Positions 46,146 through 58,500 are shown, numbered from the stretch's first letter. The stretch is 64,000 nt of DNA from Earliella scabrosa (GCA_022605405.1 JABYQQ010000008.1:620001-684000), one strand, 5' to 3'. Notes: a model not told the origin generated them from the sequence alone. Numbers and translations: made by a program.

Positions 46146-46967
46146 TCAGTATGTCCCCCAATCCCTCCGTTCTGGAAAGTACTTCTCTCGCGCCTCCTTG
46201 CTGAGGATGTGTACAGCAAAGTCGCCTGCATCAATCATAGCCCAACCGCCATTGACCCGTCGTTTGTTATTCGGCGGGAGAGATATAGGCGGATCGCCAG
46301 TCAGGAGCTGCAAGCCGAACATGAACTTCTGAGGTGCGAGAATGCGGCACAAAGGACATACAGTTTTCCTGACTATTCGGATGACGGACTCGATGGCACC
46401 TCTGTTCTCGGTGCCTTCTTTCACCTGAGAGGCCGTCATTTATCAAGGGCACTACGAAGATTGATAACAACGTACCTGAGCTATGACAAGCCACTCCCAG
46501 AGACCGTGTATGTCTTCTGATACACCTTCGCCGGCATAAGTCCTCCCTCTTCTTCTCCTGCCCTTCGGCATTGCGTCTGGCAGCGGCGGGCCCACAGAGG
46601 TGGGAACTGGCTCTCGTACCAAGAGTGTACCGGGTTCCAAATGAGGTGACGACTTGAGCTCGGCGTGGAGACGAGCGATAGGATGGTCGGGCGGGAGTGC
46701 GGCAGGGAGAGGGGGTAGCGGGCGTGCAGGAGCTTGTGGGATAGCGACGCGCGTAGTGTACGGCGAGCGCGTGGAGGACTCTGCCTCGGAGGGGTCGATG
46801 AACCATGGGAGGGGGTTAGTCGACTGAGAGCTAGATGACGGCGAAGATGACGAGGCGGAGGTCGTATACAGCGTGCGTCGCGCTAAGTCCTGGGCCAAAC
46901 GTGCGCGACAGCGAAGCGTGCACGCCGCGAGACCTTGCGCCTCCTTGCGCAAGGCATGAGAGAACAT
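46146..46967 (-). CDS. RsfS/Iojap-like oligomerisation-domain protein, mitochondrial
   Basis: Exons 46967-46476, 46424-46362 and 46307-46146 close in phase to 238 residues. The N-terminus (MFSHALRKEAQGLAACTLRC, then LARRTLYTTSA) looks like a mitochondrial presequence. A linker rich in Pro, Ser and Leu follows, then GRRRRGRTYAGEGVSED, and the domain WEWLVIAQVKEGTENRGAIE, VIRIVRKT, NNKRRVNGGWAMIDAGDFAV, HILSKEAREKYFP. RsfS/DUF143 proteins bind the large ribosomal subunit; in fungi the same domain forms the N-terminal part of Atp25. This copy is domain-only in length. It is likely a matrix factor for mitoribosome assembly or silencing. It diverges from SHR3. Confidence 0.87.
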
Positions 46968-47251
46968 GCTGGTGCTGCAGTAGAGCTGCAACGAGACGAG
47001 GGTTGAGCAACGATGGTGCAGAGACACGAGGGCGCGCCGACGAAAAGTCGGGGCTTGGCGGGGAGCGGGCCGCCACAGCCGTGGGCGCGTCAGGGCATGG
47101 GCGGTCAGACACAAATTGCGTTGGAGAGCGGCTTGAGTTGGAATCACAAGCCCTTCCCCGCACAGTGCGGACCACGTCTGCCCCTTCGCTCTCTTCTGTC
47201 AGGCCCTCTCTCTCCACACCCTCCCGCCCAGCCACCGCCAGCCAGCACACA
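46968..47251. promoter_or_regulatory. Bidirectional promoter region, RsfS-domain gene / SHR3
   Basis: A 284-bp interval separates the divergent start codons. It is GC-rich with pyrimidine tracts close to the SHR3 start (about 47190-47230). No TATA box is evident. Confidence 0.5.
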
Positions 47252-48191
47252 ATGGCCGGCCTCCGCATGAGCGTCGTGATCAGCGCGACCGCCTTTCTCC
47301 TCGGTGCGTCCCGCCCCCTGCGTTCCCTCTGCGCACCAGCGCCTCCCGCGCCCTGCGAGGCCGCTCGCTGACATATTCCTGCCCGTTCGTTTGGTTCCCA
47401 CCATGGCGCACGACCCTCACGCCCCGTCCAATACCTCCGTGCGCACCCCCAGGCCTCCTCTTCACCCACTGGATCGCGGACTCGCTCACGCTATGGAAGT
47501 CGCCCGAGACGCAGACGGATAGCAGGCTCTGGACGGCCGCCACATACTACTCCATCCTCATGCACGGCGTGCCCGAGCTGGGCTACCTCTACGCCGCAGT
47601 CACCCTCACGGGTGCCGTCACCATCCTCTGGAGCCTCCGGGACGGTCGCGCGGGCAACCTGATGTTCGACGGCGGGAGCATCTGTGAGTCCTCGTGTGAC
47701 CTCCTCATTGCGTATGCACACGTAGGTGCTGACCGTGCCGGCCGTCCACGTACGCAGTCCTGTACCTCACCGCAGTTGCCATGTACCTCTACTCCGTCCT
47801 GCCCAGTACGTGTCACCATCTTCGCGTACCAACGCCATCATCAGCTCATCAGCTCATCCGTGCAATCCCAGACTTGCTCACGAACTTCGCGTCGCTCCCG
47901 CTCCCATTCTCGACCACCACCGCGGCCGAGCACCTCCCCACGTTCCCCGCCTCCCTGCGCGAGCCCACACTCGAGCTGGCGTCCTCGCACCTCGTCTGCA
48001 GCGTCGCCCTCACCGGCGTCCTCGCCCTCCAAGCCGGCCGCTGGTGGGCGGAGCAGGCGGACGTGGACGACGACGATGAGGACATCACCACTGCCGAAGA
48101 CACCGGTGCGGAGACAGACCGGACAGACTCGGGCAAAGAGAAGGCTAAAGAGCCGCTCCGGAGGCGAGAGAAGGCGACTCCGAAGGCATGA
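47252..48191 (+). CDS. SHR3: Shr3-type ER chaperone for amino-acid permeases
   Basis: Four exons (47252-47303, 47453-47683, 47758-47805, 47872-48191) close in phase to 216 residues. MAGLRMSVVISATAFLLG begins TM1, GLLFTHWIADSLTLWKSPET is the family hallmark, and ATYYSILMHGVPELGYLY, FLYLTAVAMYLYSVLP and HLVCSVALTGVLALQAGRWW supply further membrane segments, four in total. The cytosolic tail is acidic then basic (DVDDDDEDITTAEDT ... RRREKATPKA). Shr3 shields membrane segments of amino-acid permeases in the ER and couples them to COPII exit. The tail ends in Lys, as in ER-retained proteins. Length and order fit the family well. Confidence 0.92.
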
Positions 48192-49524
48192 TGAATGATG
48201 GGTCCGTCATGCCACGTATGCACATACCGCCCGCAGTATCTCAGCCCGCGTGTTGGTGCGGGCGGACGAGGGCGGGCGGACGAGGGCGGGCGGGCGTGGA
48301 TCGCTGCGGGCTGCAGCTCGTTGGGACGGAGGACGGGTCCCGCGGTCCGTCTCCAAAAGTATTTACTCACGACGTACGACGCGACGACGATGACGATGAC
48401 GATGGCCGGCCTGTTGGATACACGTATACAACAACACATCACGCACTCTCACGGATCCGGGCTTGGGACTGCCATCTGCATGACTTGCTCTCGTCAGCGA
48501 CTCGCTGCTGCTTGTGCTTTTCTGGCTCACGAATCCTGTATAGCTCATCGGATGTTTGCCTATCTGTATACCAAATTGTAGGTTCAACCCTCGACTGGAG
48601 ATGGCACTGCTGGAGAAATCGTATTCGGGTATACAACGCGTCCCAGCACTGGTCCCCGAACGAGCTCCCCCACGTCGCTCGACCATCCATTAACGCCCAG
48701 AGCATTTTTGTGGCGATCTACCGTTTGTAGAACGAGCCCCGGAATGCCCGGATCCTCGATGCCGCATGCCTCTTCAGCGTTATATAGCACCCACCCCACT
48801 GGAGCGCCCATGCGCTCGTCTCAATTCACTCTGCACTCATGGAAGCAATTAATGCCGACCCGGGGTTGCATCACCGCCCGCCGTTCGTGACGTCTCCACG
48901 CACCAGGATCACAATCGGGTGGAGGAAATGACATATGACATATCGGACAGTTGGAAATCCTGCGTACTCACCGCTGTGGCTAGTCCGAGCGCCCATGGCC
49001 CTCGGAGTCGTGCAGACAGCATGGAGAGTACAAGGGTGAACACATTCTTACCGGAAGTGTGTCAATCGTCGTGCACCAAGATCGCGCCGAGCGCACCCAC
49101 GAATCCTGACATCCCACGATCATTTCAGCAGAGGGCAGACCGACTTACCTGATCAAGTGGTCGAAGCGGGCTCAGGAGGCGGTCCATTCCACTCGCTATA
49201 TGTACAACAGATTAACTCGTGGAGGACACGTAAGAATCGAATCTATGTGGAGAGAGAGGAGAGGGCTGTCCATACGGTACGCGTGTATCTGTGAGCGGAC
49301 GTCCAGCTGATACAAGATAGTACATGGGGGCGGCGAAGAGCGCGAGGCGCACCGGCGCGCGCATGTTGGGCATACATACATAATCATAGAGGGAGAGGGC
49401 GGACAGGATTCAAGAACGGGAACGCGACGGACGGGACAGACAATGCGAGTGCACGAGACGAGACAGGACGATAACGAGGAGATAGATAGACTAGCGTTGT
49501 GTTATTGGCAGTAGACGCGGCTGT
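48192..49524. other. Intergenic region, no gene seen
   Basis: About 1.3 kb between the SHR3 stop and the H1 stop (convergent genes). It contains a minisatellite at 48257 and purine-rich runs near 49390-49500, and short ORFs without recognisable sequence. Confidence 0.45.
48257..48296. repeat. G-rich minisatellite
   Basis: Three imperfect copies of GGGCGGACGAGGGC-like units sit just after the SHR3 stop, probably in its 3' UTR. The strand asymmetry (G-rich on plus) could allow quadruplex formation. Confidence 0.65.
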
Positions 49525-50806
49525 TCATTTCCTCACAGCCTATGCACGATTGTCAGCAAGACGTGGTGCCAGCAAGGGCGGTGTGAGCACTACCTTTGTG
49601 GTGCGAGTCGTCGTCTTGGTCGCACGAGAGCTCGTCTTCTTGCTGGCGGGAGCCTTGCCCGTCACGGACTGTTAGGCGTCTGAGTCAGCAAGCCTTCCAT
49701 GACAAGTCCTCCTCGATACCCACCTTCTTCGCCGAGTCGCGCTTGCTTGCAGTGGTCGTCTTCTTCGGGACGGCAGCCTTCTTTGCGGGTGCTTTCTTGG
49801 GGGCCGCTGCCGCCGCCTTCTTCGCGGGGGCGGCCTTGGCCTTCGGGGCCGCGGTCTTGGCCGCGGTGGACTTTGCGGGGGCGGCCTTCTTGGTCACAGC
49901 AGCCTTGGGTTTCGCAGCCGGCTTCTTTGCCACCGCCGACGTCTTCTTCGGTGCAGCAGACTTGCTGGCGGTGCTCTTCGCCGGAGCCTTCGCTTTGGCG
50001 GGGGCCTTAGCAGCCTTCGAGTCCGGCTTGTTCTGCTGACCCGATTAGTACAGATGGACACAGCCACGAAGAGTCCGTGCGCACTCACCTCCTTGGTGGC
50101 AGACGCTTCAGGAGCACGCTGCGTCTTAGGCGGAAGCTTCACGCGACCGGAGGGACCTAGGTATATGCTGTTACATCGAGGCGGTCGTTAGGTAATGAGC
50201 GCGGGAAACCCACCCTTCGGCAGCACGAAGATTCCCTTCTCAGCGCCGTTCGTGATAGCTTTGCTGAGCTGGGTGATCTGTGCGTTGCCGATCTCGAGCT
50301 TGTACGTGTCCTCGACATACCTCCAGCGAGGAAAGAGTCAGCAAAAAACAAGGGACAGGCGGGAGAGAGACATACTTCTTAATCTGAGGGCGTGAGACGC
50401 CTTGCCGAGCATCGTCGGGGTGAGCGGCGATACACTCCTGCAATTCAACGCAGGTACAAGTCAGCGCTGCACAAATATTGACGAGAGATGCTCAAGAGTG
50501 CTCCTGAAGTGACGAAGCAAGGTCGCGAGGCCAGAAGTTACGCAGACATAGAGTGTCGGGCAAAGGTGGCGCGCGGCGGGAGGCGATGCCCTACACCCTA
50601 CCCCTTTTGGTCGCCGAAGTCAACCACGCCGAGCTCGCAACGTCGGGCAAGAAACCAAGGGTACACATCGCTAGAGCACGCCATGCACTATCGCTATGAC
50701 CAACCTTGATCATATCCACCCAGCTGGGGTGAGTGGGAGCGGCCCGGGGGGCAGCCTTCTTGGTGCCAGCCGATTTGGTGCCGGAGGTCTTCTTTGCTGC
50801 AGACAT
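49525..50806 (-). CDS. Linker histone H1
   Basis: Seven exons (50806-50705, 50437-50376, 50320-50214, 50156-50089, 50032-49724, 49668-49594, 49539-49525) close in phase to 245 residues. A short basic N-tail (SAAKKTSGTKSAGTKKAAPR) precedes the winged-helix globular domain: THPSWVDMIKECIAAHPDDA, RQGVSRPQIKKYVEDTYKLE and AITNGAEKGIFVLPKGPSGR. The C-tail of about 130 residues is Lys/Ala/Pro-rich with AAPKKAPAKK-like repeats. H1 binds linker DNA at the nucleosome dyad and compacts chromatin. Six introns are many for a histone but are common for fungal H1. The last exon codes only AVRK, and intron 1 (267 nt) is long. Confidence 0.93.
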
Positions 50807-51524
50807 TGCGCCTAGTAGTGCTAGAGAGTAGTGGACTGGGGTTAGATAGCTTGAGGGAGGCGCAAAGAGGCGAGGGACGAGGACGGAATAAGTCGCGCGG
50901 AAGGGGGGCGGGGGATGGTGGTGGTACGGGATGAAGAGAGGACGTTCAGACTCCGAGGCGCGTCCCAACGATTCAACAAACTGTAATCGGGTGTCACGTG
51001 AGACTCTATCTCAGGAACGCGACAATCCGCGTCCACCGCGAGCACTGTAGGCTCCTAGAGGCCTCAGAGTGAGAGCAAATGGTCCATGCGGGGTGTTTGT
51101 GTGTTTTCTGAGACGAAAAGAAGTGAAAGGCGTCGGGGACCGTCTGTTTGCGGGTTGCTGCGGTTGTAGCCCGGCTGCAGGCTCACGCTATGGTTGAAAT
51201 TTTCTGCTTCAAGCGCACACACGCGTCATACGGAGTAATTGACACAGTTGTGCAGTTGCTTTGGCGATGTGCGGGATGGCTGTGTTATGGAAAGAGTCAA
51301 AGTGCGCCGTTCCCCTACAGCATCGTTCCACAGCAATGACCATATATGGACGCGTCTCGCGCCCAATCTCGCGCCAGATCTGACCGATCAGCACGTGCCT
51401 GTGACGAAACGGTGACATGCGCGCGCCGACTGTCCCCGTCTGGTCCAGCCAAGCTCTCTCGAGCTCGACGGCCTGAAGCCCCCTCCGCTCGCAATCCTCT
51501 CGGCCTCCACCGCTCCAGGTCATC
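50807..51524. promoter_or_regulatory. Divergent intergenic region, H1 / MZM1
   Basis: About 720 bp between divergent starts. It contains a purine-rich run near 50860-50940 that should lie in the H1 5' UTR or promoter. No coding exon is supported. Confidence 0.45.
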
Positions 51525-51996
51525 ATGAGCAGTCCACAATTCCTTTTGGCGTCAGCTCGTTCTGCCTACCGTTCCGCGCTGCGGGCCTCAGCGTCGACAT
51601 TTTCTGGGGACCGCGCCTTACAGAATGGTGGGCGTGTTGCGTGCGTGTCTCTCATGCAAGGTGCTCACCACGTTGCTTCAGCATTTCGCCTCAAAATTCG
51701 CAACGAGGTCCTGCCGTACAGTGCCAGCATTGACCCGACGCAGTTCAACGAAAAGGTCACGCTGGTGAGGGAGATTGCTGATGTACTTCGGAAGAATGTC
51801 GTGCAGGCTCGGAAGGTGGACGAAGAGAAGGAGCGTTGGCGTGCGTGTTCACCGTATCCGCATTGCACGCTGATCCTGAGGAAGCGCAGAGGTGAACATC
51901 ACGAAAGATACTGAGCTTGGGTCGAATGACACTATCAAGCAAGCCAAGTCGCCGTCAAGTCGTAGTGCGAGGAAGCAGGAGGGTCAAGTGAAGTGA
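51525..51996 (+). CDS. MZM1: Mitochondrial zinc maintenance protein 1 / complex III assembly factor
   Basis: Exons 51525-51627, 51682-51840 and 51890-51996 close in phase to 122 residues. The N-terminal helix carries the LYR-type pattern (ARSAYRSALRAS), followed by FRLKIRNEV, VREIADVLRKNVVQA and the family C-terminal signature WQVNITKDTELGSNDTIKQ. LYR-family Mzm1 binds the Rieske protein in the matrix and protects it before insertion into complex III. Length is typical. The next gene starts only 59 bp downstream on the same strand. Confidence 0.88.
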
Positions 51997-52055
51997 GTAC
52001 TCGCTCGAGCACACTTGATGTGTGTTTGACTGTCCTGAACCAGGTGTTGTCAATC

Positions 52056-52612
52056 ATGACCAGGCCAGACCAGTCCGAGCCGAGCGTGTCCCCCGCGAGC
52101 ATACCTCGTTATTACTCGCAGCTCAAGAAAGCCCACAAGGAGAGGGTTGTGCCAGAGCTGAGGGAAGAGGACATCGAGGAGACGTTCGTCCGAGGTGCTG
52201 GGTCCTTCGTGCTTGTACCGTATCATCTGTTAATACATGTCTTTCATGCTCACAGGAAGTGGTCCTGGCGGGCAATCTGTGAACAAGACGGAGAACAATG
52301 TGCAACTGATACACAGGCCAACTGGTATTCGAGTGTGCTGTCAAGAGACCCGCTCATTGAAGCAGAACAGGAAGCTCGCTAGGAAGATCCTGCTTGACAA
52401 GGTTCGAAAACCAGCTCTTACGGAAGCTTGTCACTGAGAGTGCTCTATAGCTTGATGCCCTCGCCAACCCGGGCCTATCGAAACAAGAGATGCAGAAGGC
52501 TAAGCAGATCGAGCGGGAGCGGAGACGCAGGAAGAAGGCGAAGAAGAAGCTTCACGAGAAGGAGAAACACTCGACAGCGGAAGAGAACGAGACGGAGGCC
52601 GAGATGGAGTAG
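52056..52612 (+). CDS. GGQ-domain peptide release / ribosome rescue factor
   Basis: Exons 52056-52194, 52256-52401 and 52451-52612 close in phase to 148 residues. The class-I release-factor catalytic loop is clear ([19 protein letters not shown]), and it follows a [11 protein letters not shown] strand. A long Lys/Arg-rich helix ends the protein ([18 protein letters not shown]). The stop-codon recognition domains are absent, so this belongs with the short rescue factors (MTRFR/C12orf65- or ICT1-like) that free stalled mitochondrial ribosomes. The start is the first ATG; the N-terminus is a weak targeting signal. It might also be read from an mRNA shared with MZM1. Confidence 0.87.
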
Positions 52613-53028
52613 ACCATGTTGTTTCACATACCGTACTCATAGTCTAACTGGATCTCCACTCATCCCACTCGCATGTACCTTGTCCGCGTCAACCCCCAGC
52701 CTGAGCATACCAGACCCTTGTTTGGCTGATATGATCGATATGCCCAACTCGTGCCGCGCAGCGTTGCACGATGCTGTCCTGCCCACGATGTAGAGAGAAC
52801 GATTGAGACAGAGTGGTGGATGCAAAGAACTGTTTGAAGTTACGGAGCTTCAAGTCATCGCTCACCGCGCCGATCAAAGTCGGTCTGTTCCGGTGGTCGA
52901 GAGCGTCCGCCACGCGCGCTGCTCGGCGGGCACAGTCCTCCTCCGCTGCTTGCACGCAGCCGCATTGCATCTCTCCAGTTGTCTCCTCGCACGAACCTCC
53001 CACCACGCAGTCCCATACGCATCCACCC
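52613..53028. other. Spacer before SRV2
   Basis: About 415 bp holding the 3' UTR of the GGQ gene and the SRV2 promoter, with a pyrimidine-rich stretch near 52930-53020. No gene is supported. Confidence 0.4.
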
Positions 53029-55043
53029 ATGGCGTCCGGCGGGCTGCACTCGCTTGCCACCATCATCAAGAGGTGCGTGTCCCACAGCCCGCGCACTCCG
53101 CTGCGGATAGCTTCATGAGATGACCGTCGGTGCAGGCTCGAGGCGACGACCTCCCGGCTCGAGGACCTCGCATCCCTCGCGACATCCTACCTACCACCCT
53201 CCGCCCAAGCTGCGGCCTCTACGGTAGTCTCGCCTGCTTCAGCCAACGCCGAGCCGACCCCCGTTCCGCCGCCCGCGCCCCCACCGCCCCCGGCCACTGC
53301 GCCTCCCGCTGAGGTCCCGCGGAGCGTCGTTGCGTTCGATGAGCAGATCCTTGAAGGCAAGGTCAAGCCGCTCGTAGAGCTCACCAAGAGCTTCGCGAGC
53401 GCGTCCGTCGTCGAGCAGGTGCGTCGAATGTCCAATCGATCGGAGGACGCGTCATTCATTTGGGTCTGCGGCGATGACTTCTTCCATCCATGCGCGGGCT
53501 GGCGGCTGTAGGTCGGCCTGGTCGAGCAGGAGTTCAAGGACCTCCGCGAGCTACTACTCATCGCCGCGTCGTGCAAGAAGCCGGAACAAAGTGAATTCGA
53601 GAAGCTCTTGGGAACATTGCTCAAGGACATCGAGGCGATCACGCGCGCGAAGGAGGCGAACAGGAAGGATCGGGAATGGTTCAACCATCTGTCCACTATC
53701 GCGGAGGGCGCGGGGTGCGTTGGCTGGGTCACCATCGTGAGTCTGTCCCTTGTTTCGGGAGACGGTTGTTGGACCATTTCTCCTGTTATCGCAGTCGCCA
53801 AAGCCAGGTCCGTTTGTCAGCGAAATCAAGGACTCGACACAATTCTATGGGAACCGAGTAATCAAAGAATTCAAGGAGAAGTCAGTGTCTCCATACTGCC
53901 TCCGCTATCTACCAAAGTCTCATCGCTATCGCTAGGGACGCCAAGCATGCAGAATGGGTGAAGGGCTATCTCTCCTTGCTGGAAGAATTGCGCAAGTACA
54001 TCATGGAACATCACACAACTGGCCTTGTCTGGAATCCTAATGTAAGACAGGACCTCATCATCGTGCTGAGCAACCCTGTCTGAGATATCTTACTGCAGGG
54101 TGTAGCCGTATCACAGTTCAAGTCGTCTTCATCGCCTGCCGCACCAGCAGGCGGTGCCCCTCCACCACCACCGCCTCCTCCCCCACCCCCTGGTCCTCCG
54201 CCTCCGCCCGCGCCAGGCGCTTCTGCACCTGCCGCAGGTGGCATCAACGCTGTGTTCGAACAGCTCAACCGGGGAGAGGAAGTCACCAAGGGCTTGCGCA
54301 AGGTCGACAAGAGCGAGATGACGCACAAGAACCCCGCACTGCGAGCGAGCAGCACCGTCCCTGCTACTTCAGCACCCGCGGCCGCGAAGCGTCCCGTCAA
54401 ACCGAGCAAACCGCAAGCATTGATGGGCAAGAAGCCTGCGAAGTTTGCGCTTGAGGGAAGCAAATGGATGATCGTGAGTTCCGCGTATGCCGAACGTGGA
54501 ACGCGGGTGTACTGAGAGACTCGGGGTGTTGTCAGGAATACCAAGAGAACCAGTCCGCGCTCACGATCGAGAACGTGGAGATCAACCAGACCGTCAACTT
54601 GTACGGCTGCAAGAACTCCACGGTCATCATCAAGGGCAAGTGCAACGCGATCACGCTCGGTCAGTCCCTTTCCGCTGTCACATTGACATGAAGCCTCCCC
54701 CGCTGACAGTGTACCGCCGCCAGTGAACTGCGCAAAGACGAGCGTGCTCGTCGAGTCGGTCATCTCGTCCGTGTCGGTGACGAACTCGCCTTCGTTCGCG
54801 CTGCAGATCACGGGTAAGGCGCCGACGATCCAGCTCGACTCGACGGACTCGGGCCAGATCTACCTGTCGAAGGAGTGCCTCGACGTGGAGATCACGACGG
54901 CCAAGTGCAGCAGCATCAACATCAGCCTGCCGGTCGAGGGCGAGGAGGACGGCGTGTTCAACGAGCACCCCGTCCCCGAGATGTTCAGAACGACGATCGT
55001 GGACGGCAAGCTGGTGACGACTGTAGTGGAGCATGCGGGGTAG
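53029..55043 (+). CDS. SRV2: Adenylyl cyclase-associated protein (CAP)
   Basis: Eight exons (53029-53072, 53136-53418, 53512-53736, 53795-53880, 53936-54041, 54099-54473, 54536-54659, 54724-55043) close in phase to 520 residues. The start holds a cyclase-binding-like helix (LEATTSRLEDLASL). The helical folded domain contains SASVVEQVGLVEQEFKDL, FYGNRVIKEF and HAEWVKGYLSLLEELRKYI. A run of prolines (about residues 350-380) should bind SH3 or profilin, and a WH2-like LRKVDKSEMTHKNP follows. The C-terminal CARP beta-helix has ENQSALTIENVEINQTVNLY, VIIKGKCNAITL and EHPVPEMFRTTI. CAP recycles cofilin-bound actin and connects Ras/cyclase signalling to the cytoskeleton. All family parts are present. 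Confidence 0.95.
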
Positions 55044-55564
55044 GCCGGTGCGATGTCGAGGGAATGCAGTCTGGATGGGGTTTTAGTGGCCTGTCATGAT
55101 ACTTGACGTCCGGTTATGAATCACTTACGAATACCTGAGCTCTAATGAAGGTGTGGATAGGTGCATCCTGTAGGCCGTAGCGGAAGGCGAGTACAACCGC
55201 GCACCGACCCTTCTGCTCCTGGCGTAAGAGGTAGGCTTAGACGGCCTCGCGCAACCAATGGCCTCTGCAGAACTGACTCAGACTAGTTGACTTCCGAGTC
55301 GGGCCATGGTATCTGCACCTCCGCCGTCAACCGAACCGCCCCACCGTCGTCGCGGTAGTCCCGTTGGACCCAGCACCAGCTGCTACGTTTGCGTTCCTGT
55401 CGGAACGTTGTGGATGATGACGCCTAGTACTACCACACGCATTTGTAATCACGATGCAATCAGTGCCGCCAGGTGTGTCGTCATCACGACCCAGACAAAC
55501 TACCTGATATACCGCACGAATGCTTCGCAACAGTGTCGGAGGCAATACTTAGTGTACATTGGGG
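55044..55564. other. Spacer between SRV2 and the two-module array
   Basis: About 520 bp between convergent genes. No coding exon is supported. Confidence 0.4.
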
Positions 55565-58500
55565 TCATCGGCGGCGGCGGCCAGTGCTACGTGCGCCGCA
55601 CCCGTCTTCAGGCTCCGAGTCCGAGTCGTACGCACTCTCGTCTCCCGACTCCGAGTCGTCCACTGTATCCTCATCGCCAATTTCTGAATCGTACCTAATC
55701 TCGTCTTCAGACCCCGAGTCGTGCATGGTAGAGACACTGCCTGTACTCTCACAATCGGACGGTGGTTCAGAGGAGTCGGTCAGTTCTGAACCTATGTCCT
55801 CCTTCCACCTCACATAGTCTGGCGTGTCTCCGGTCACGAAGGGCGCCAGATATGCTTTGATCCTGTCCGGTTCCCTCGACGCCGCGAGCATTCGTTGCGC
55901 CTTTGCATGAATATTGAACAAAGCAAGCCGAAGGCGGAGCACGTCCTGAAGCACACAGAGATTGAACGAGGAGGCTGGCGTGGGCTCGAAGTAAACGTAG
56001 TCCTGCGCAAAATGGATAAGCAGCGTGAGGGACGTCTAGACATCATGATTCACGCAGGCGGACACACCTCCGCATCGACGTAGTTCCCTTTCCCGCTGTC
56101 CCAGCCGACAGCCAACGAGACCCTCTCACGATCAACGAGGAGCCCGAAGACAACTTCATCGCGCATTTGGTACAGTCGATACGCAGCCAGCGTACTCTTC
56201 ATCGCCATCGCGAGGTGGCAGCGATGGTCCGAGGTGTTGTCCTTGACGTACTCCACGATGAGCGTCGGCAGCTTGATGTTTGCCCATATACCAATACCGT
56301 AGGAGTCGGTGACCTCGACAGAGAATTCAGGGCCCCATGCCTTTTGCGTCGCAACAGGAATGCCATGCTCAATCCCTGGTGCGAAGGGCGCCCGGGTTAA
56401 AACGGACAGGACGACGTCCGGCGTGATGTAGCGGACGCGGGGAGCATCAGCATCGTCGCTGCGTAGCCGTTCTCCAATCGGGCGATGGGCGTGAAACTGC
56501 GGATTATATCTATAGTAGATAAATGAGAGACGAGTCACATTTGGCCAATAGTCGCACTCACGATATGAGGTGGTGGGCGCGTGGTAGGTGGCTCCGACGA
56601 GATTCTTGGGTCATGTCTATCCACAAATACTCTAGAAATTGATTGAAGACGACGGCCCACTCTTGACGAGTGTTCAGGGTACGCAGATGGAGCGCGCGAG
56701 CATCGGCTGCAAGATAGACGATACGTTGGACATGTACTCGGGACAGCTCCGATGGGCAATCTGAAGATACCGTCGTTGAGCTAGAACGATGAACCTGTGA
56801 AGCCTGTAATAGCTCGAACAAAACGTCACGCTCCCTGGTCGTGGGGAATGCGTCAGCGAGATCGCATTGCTAGGCAAAGTCCCGTCAGGTAAGGCTAACA
56901 CAAGTATAACTTGTGCGTACCTGATCAAGCGTGAGGCAAACTTGGACATTGAGAAGTGAGTCCACGGCACGCGTAACGTGTTCAGGCAGCCTCGTAGCGT
57001 CGCCTTCAGTGAATAATCGGATATTGCGAGGATGGAGGAGACTAGCCTCAGCTTGAGGTGCATACGTGACACTGCGAAGAATGAGTCAACCATCCGACAT
57101 GAATCAAGGGTGGCTGGACACACTGGGTTGACGGGGTATCGGCACATGACAACCACGGGCACACAGGAGATTTGTTGGTGTCACATGGCGTTCTCCATGA
57201 CGGAGAACCGGTACCATAGGTTGCTTCCTGCAGAAGCCGCCGCATCCGCTTATGATGATTCGAGATCACAAGATGTAGTCGATAGAGATCAAAAGGGTTG
57301 TTGACTTTGAACATGGTGGGGCCGGAGATGAGTTCGAATACCAGGTCTGGATCAGGGTAGTCCTCGCTGTTATCCAACTAATCATGCTATGAATTTCTCA
57401 CATCGCAAAAGTGATGACGCCTCCACTCACCCGGTCTGAGTGTAGGCTGAATCCCAGAATTCGCTCAGCATATTTGACTGACTAGGTATAATGCGATCAA
57501 TTGGTGTATTTGAAAGTGACTACACCTGACTCACCGGGGCTAGCCATGTGTCTTGGAGGGGTGGCGGGACACCGACAACCAAGCGCACCAGATCACCGTC
57601 GATGAAAGCACCTAAGACGGGGATGGACAAACCAAGCCGCCGGTAGACTGCTAGAGCGGACTTCATGGCAATAGCGAGATGATGTATGTGCGCATGGCGT
57701 CCGCAAATCCCGACTAGGACATGCTCCACGATGAAGGTGGGGACAAGCACAGCGTCCGACTGGGGAACGAGTGACACGTGGCATTGCGGATCCCTCACCA
57801 CCCGCGAATCATCAGTGACGGCGTAGAAAGCCGCGTCGACGATGAGGTGGTCCAGTGACTGACATGGGTTATTTACTTGATGAACTGCCCATGCTTGTCC
57901 GAACCTGCAGGAAGTTAACGGCTATCGATAAGGAAAATACGGTGGAGGACGTACCCAACTTGAAAATTCTCATTGTCAGAATGCATATCCATGGACAGGT
58001 GTAGCAAGAGATAATCGAGTGGCGTTCGGAAACTGAGAGCTGGATGGCTCGACATCGATGGACATTCACAGCGAAGAGTCAAAGCGAGCGTGGAAAGCAG
58101 AATGCGCCGCAACACGGTCGTCATATCGTCCGACCAAGTCTTTCCTGGTTCTTCGACCACGATCTCGGGTGAGCGGGTATCACAATGCCAGTCAACACAG
58201 GCCAATATGAAAGTTTTGAGCAATGCGGGGAGAAGTTGCTGTGTTTTCGAGAAGGACTTTAGGTGTGTAAGGAATATAGGCTACAGGAAGTTTGGTTAGA
58301 TCGTTTGAATCAAAATGTAGGACTTGATACTTGCGGCGGACAATGTACGCTCAGGAAGGTGCACAGTTAGTAGCTTCAGGATATATGATAGACCGTACTG
58401 GTTGCTTTCGTCACCAGTGTGAGCCGACCATTCGCAAGTGAAGGGGCAAATTTCAAGACTGCATGAGGAGAACCATTGAGAAAGTATCGTGCTGTCATCA

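Noticed and set aside
49699..50039. Plus-strand ORFs of 103 and 147 codons
   Set aside because: They are the antisense of the Lys/Ala-rich histone H1 tail; low-complexity repeats leave several frames open.
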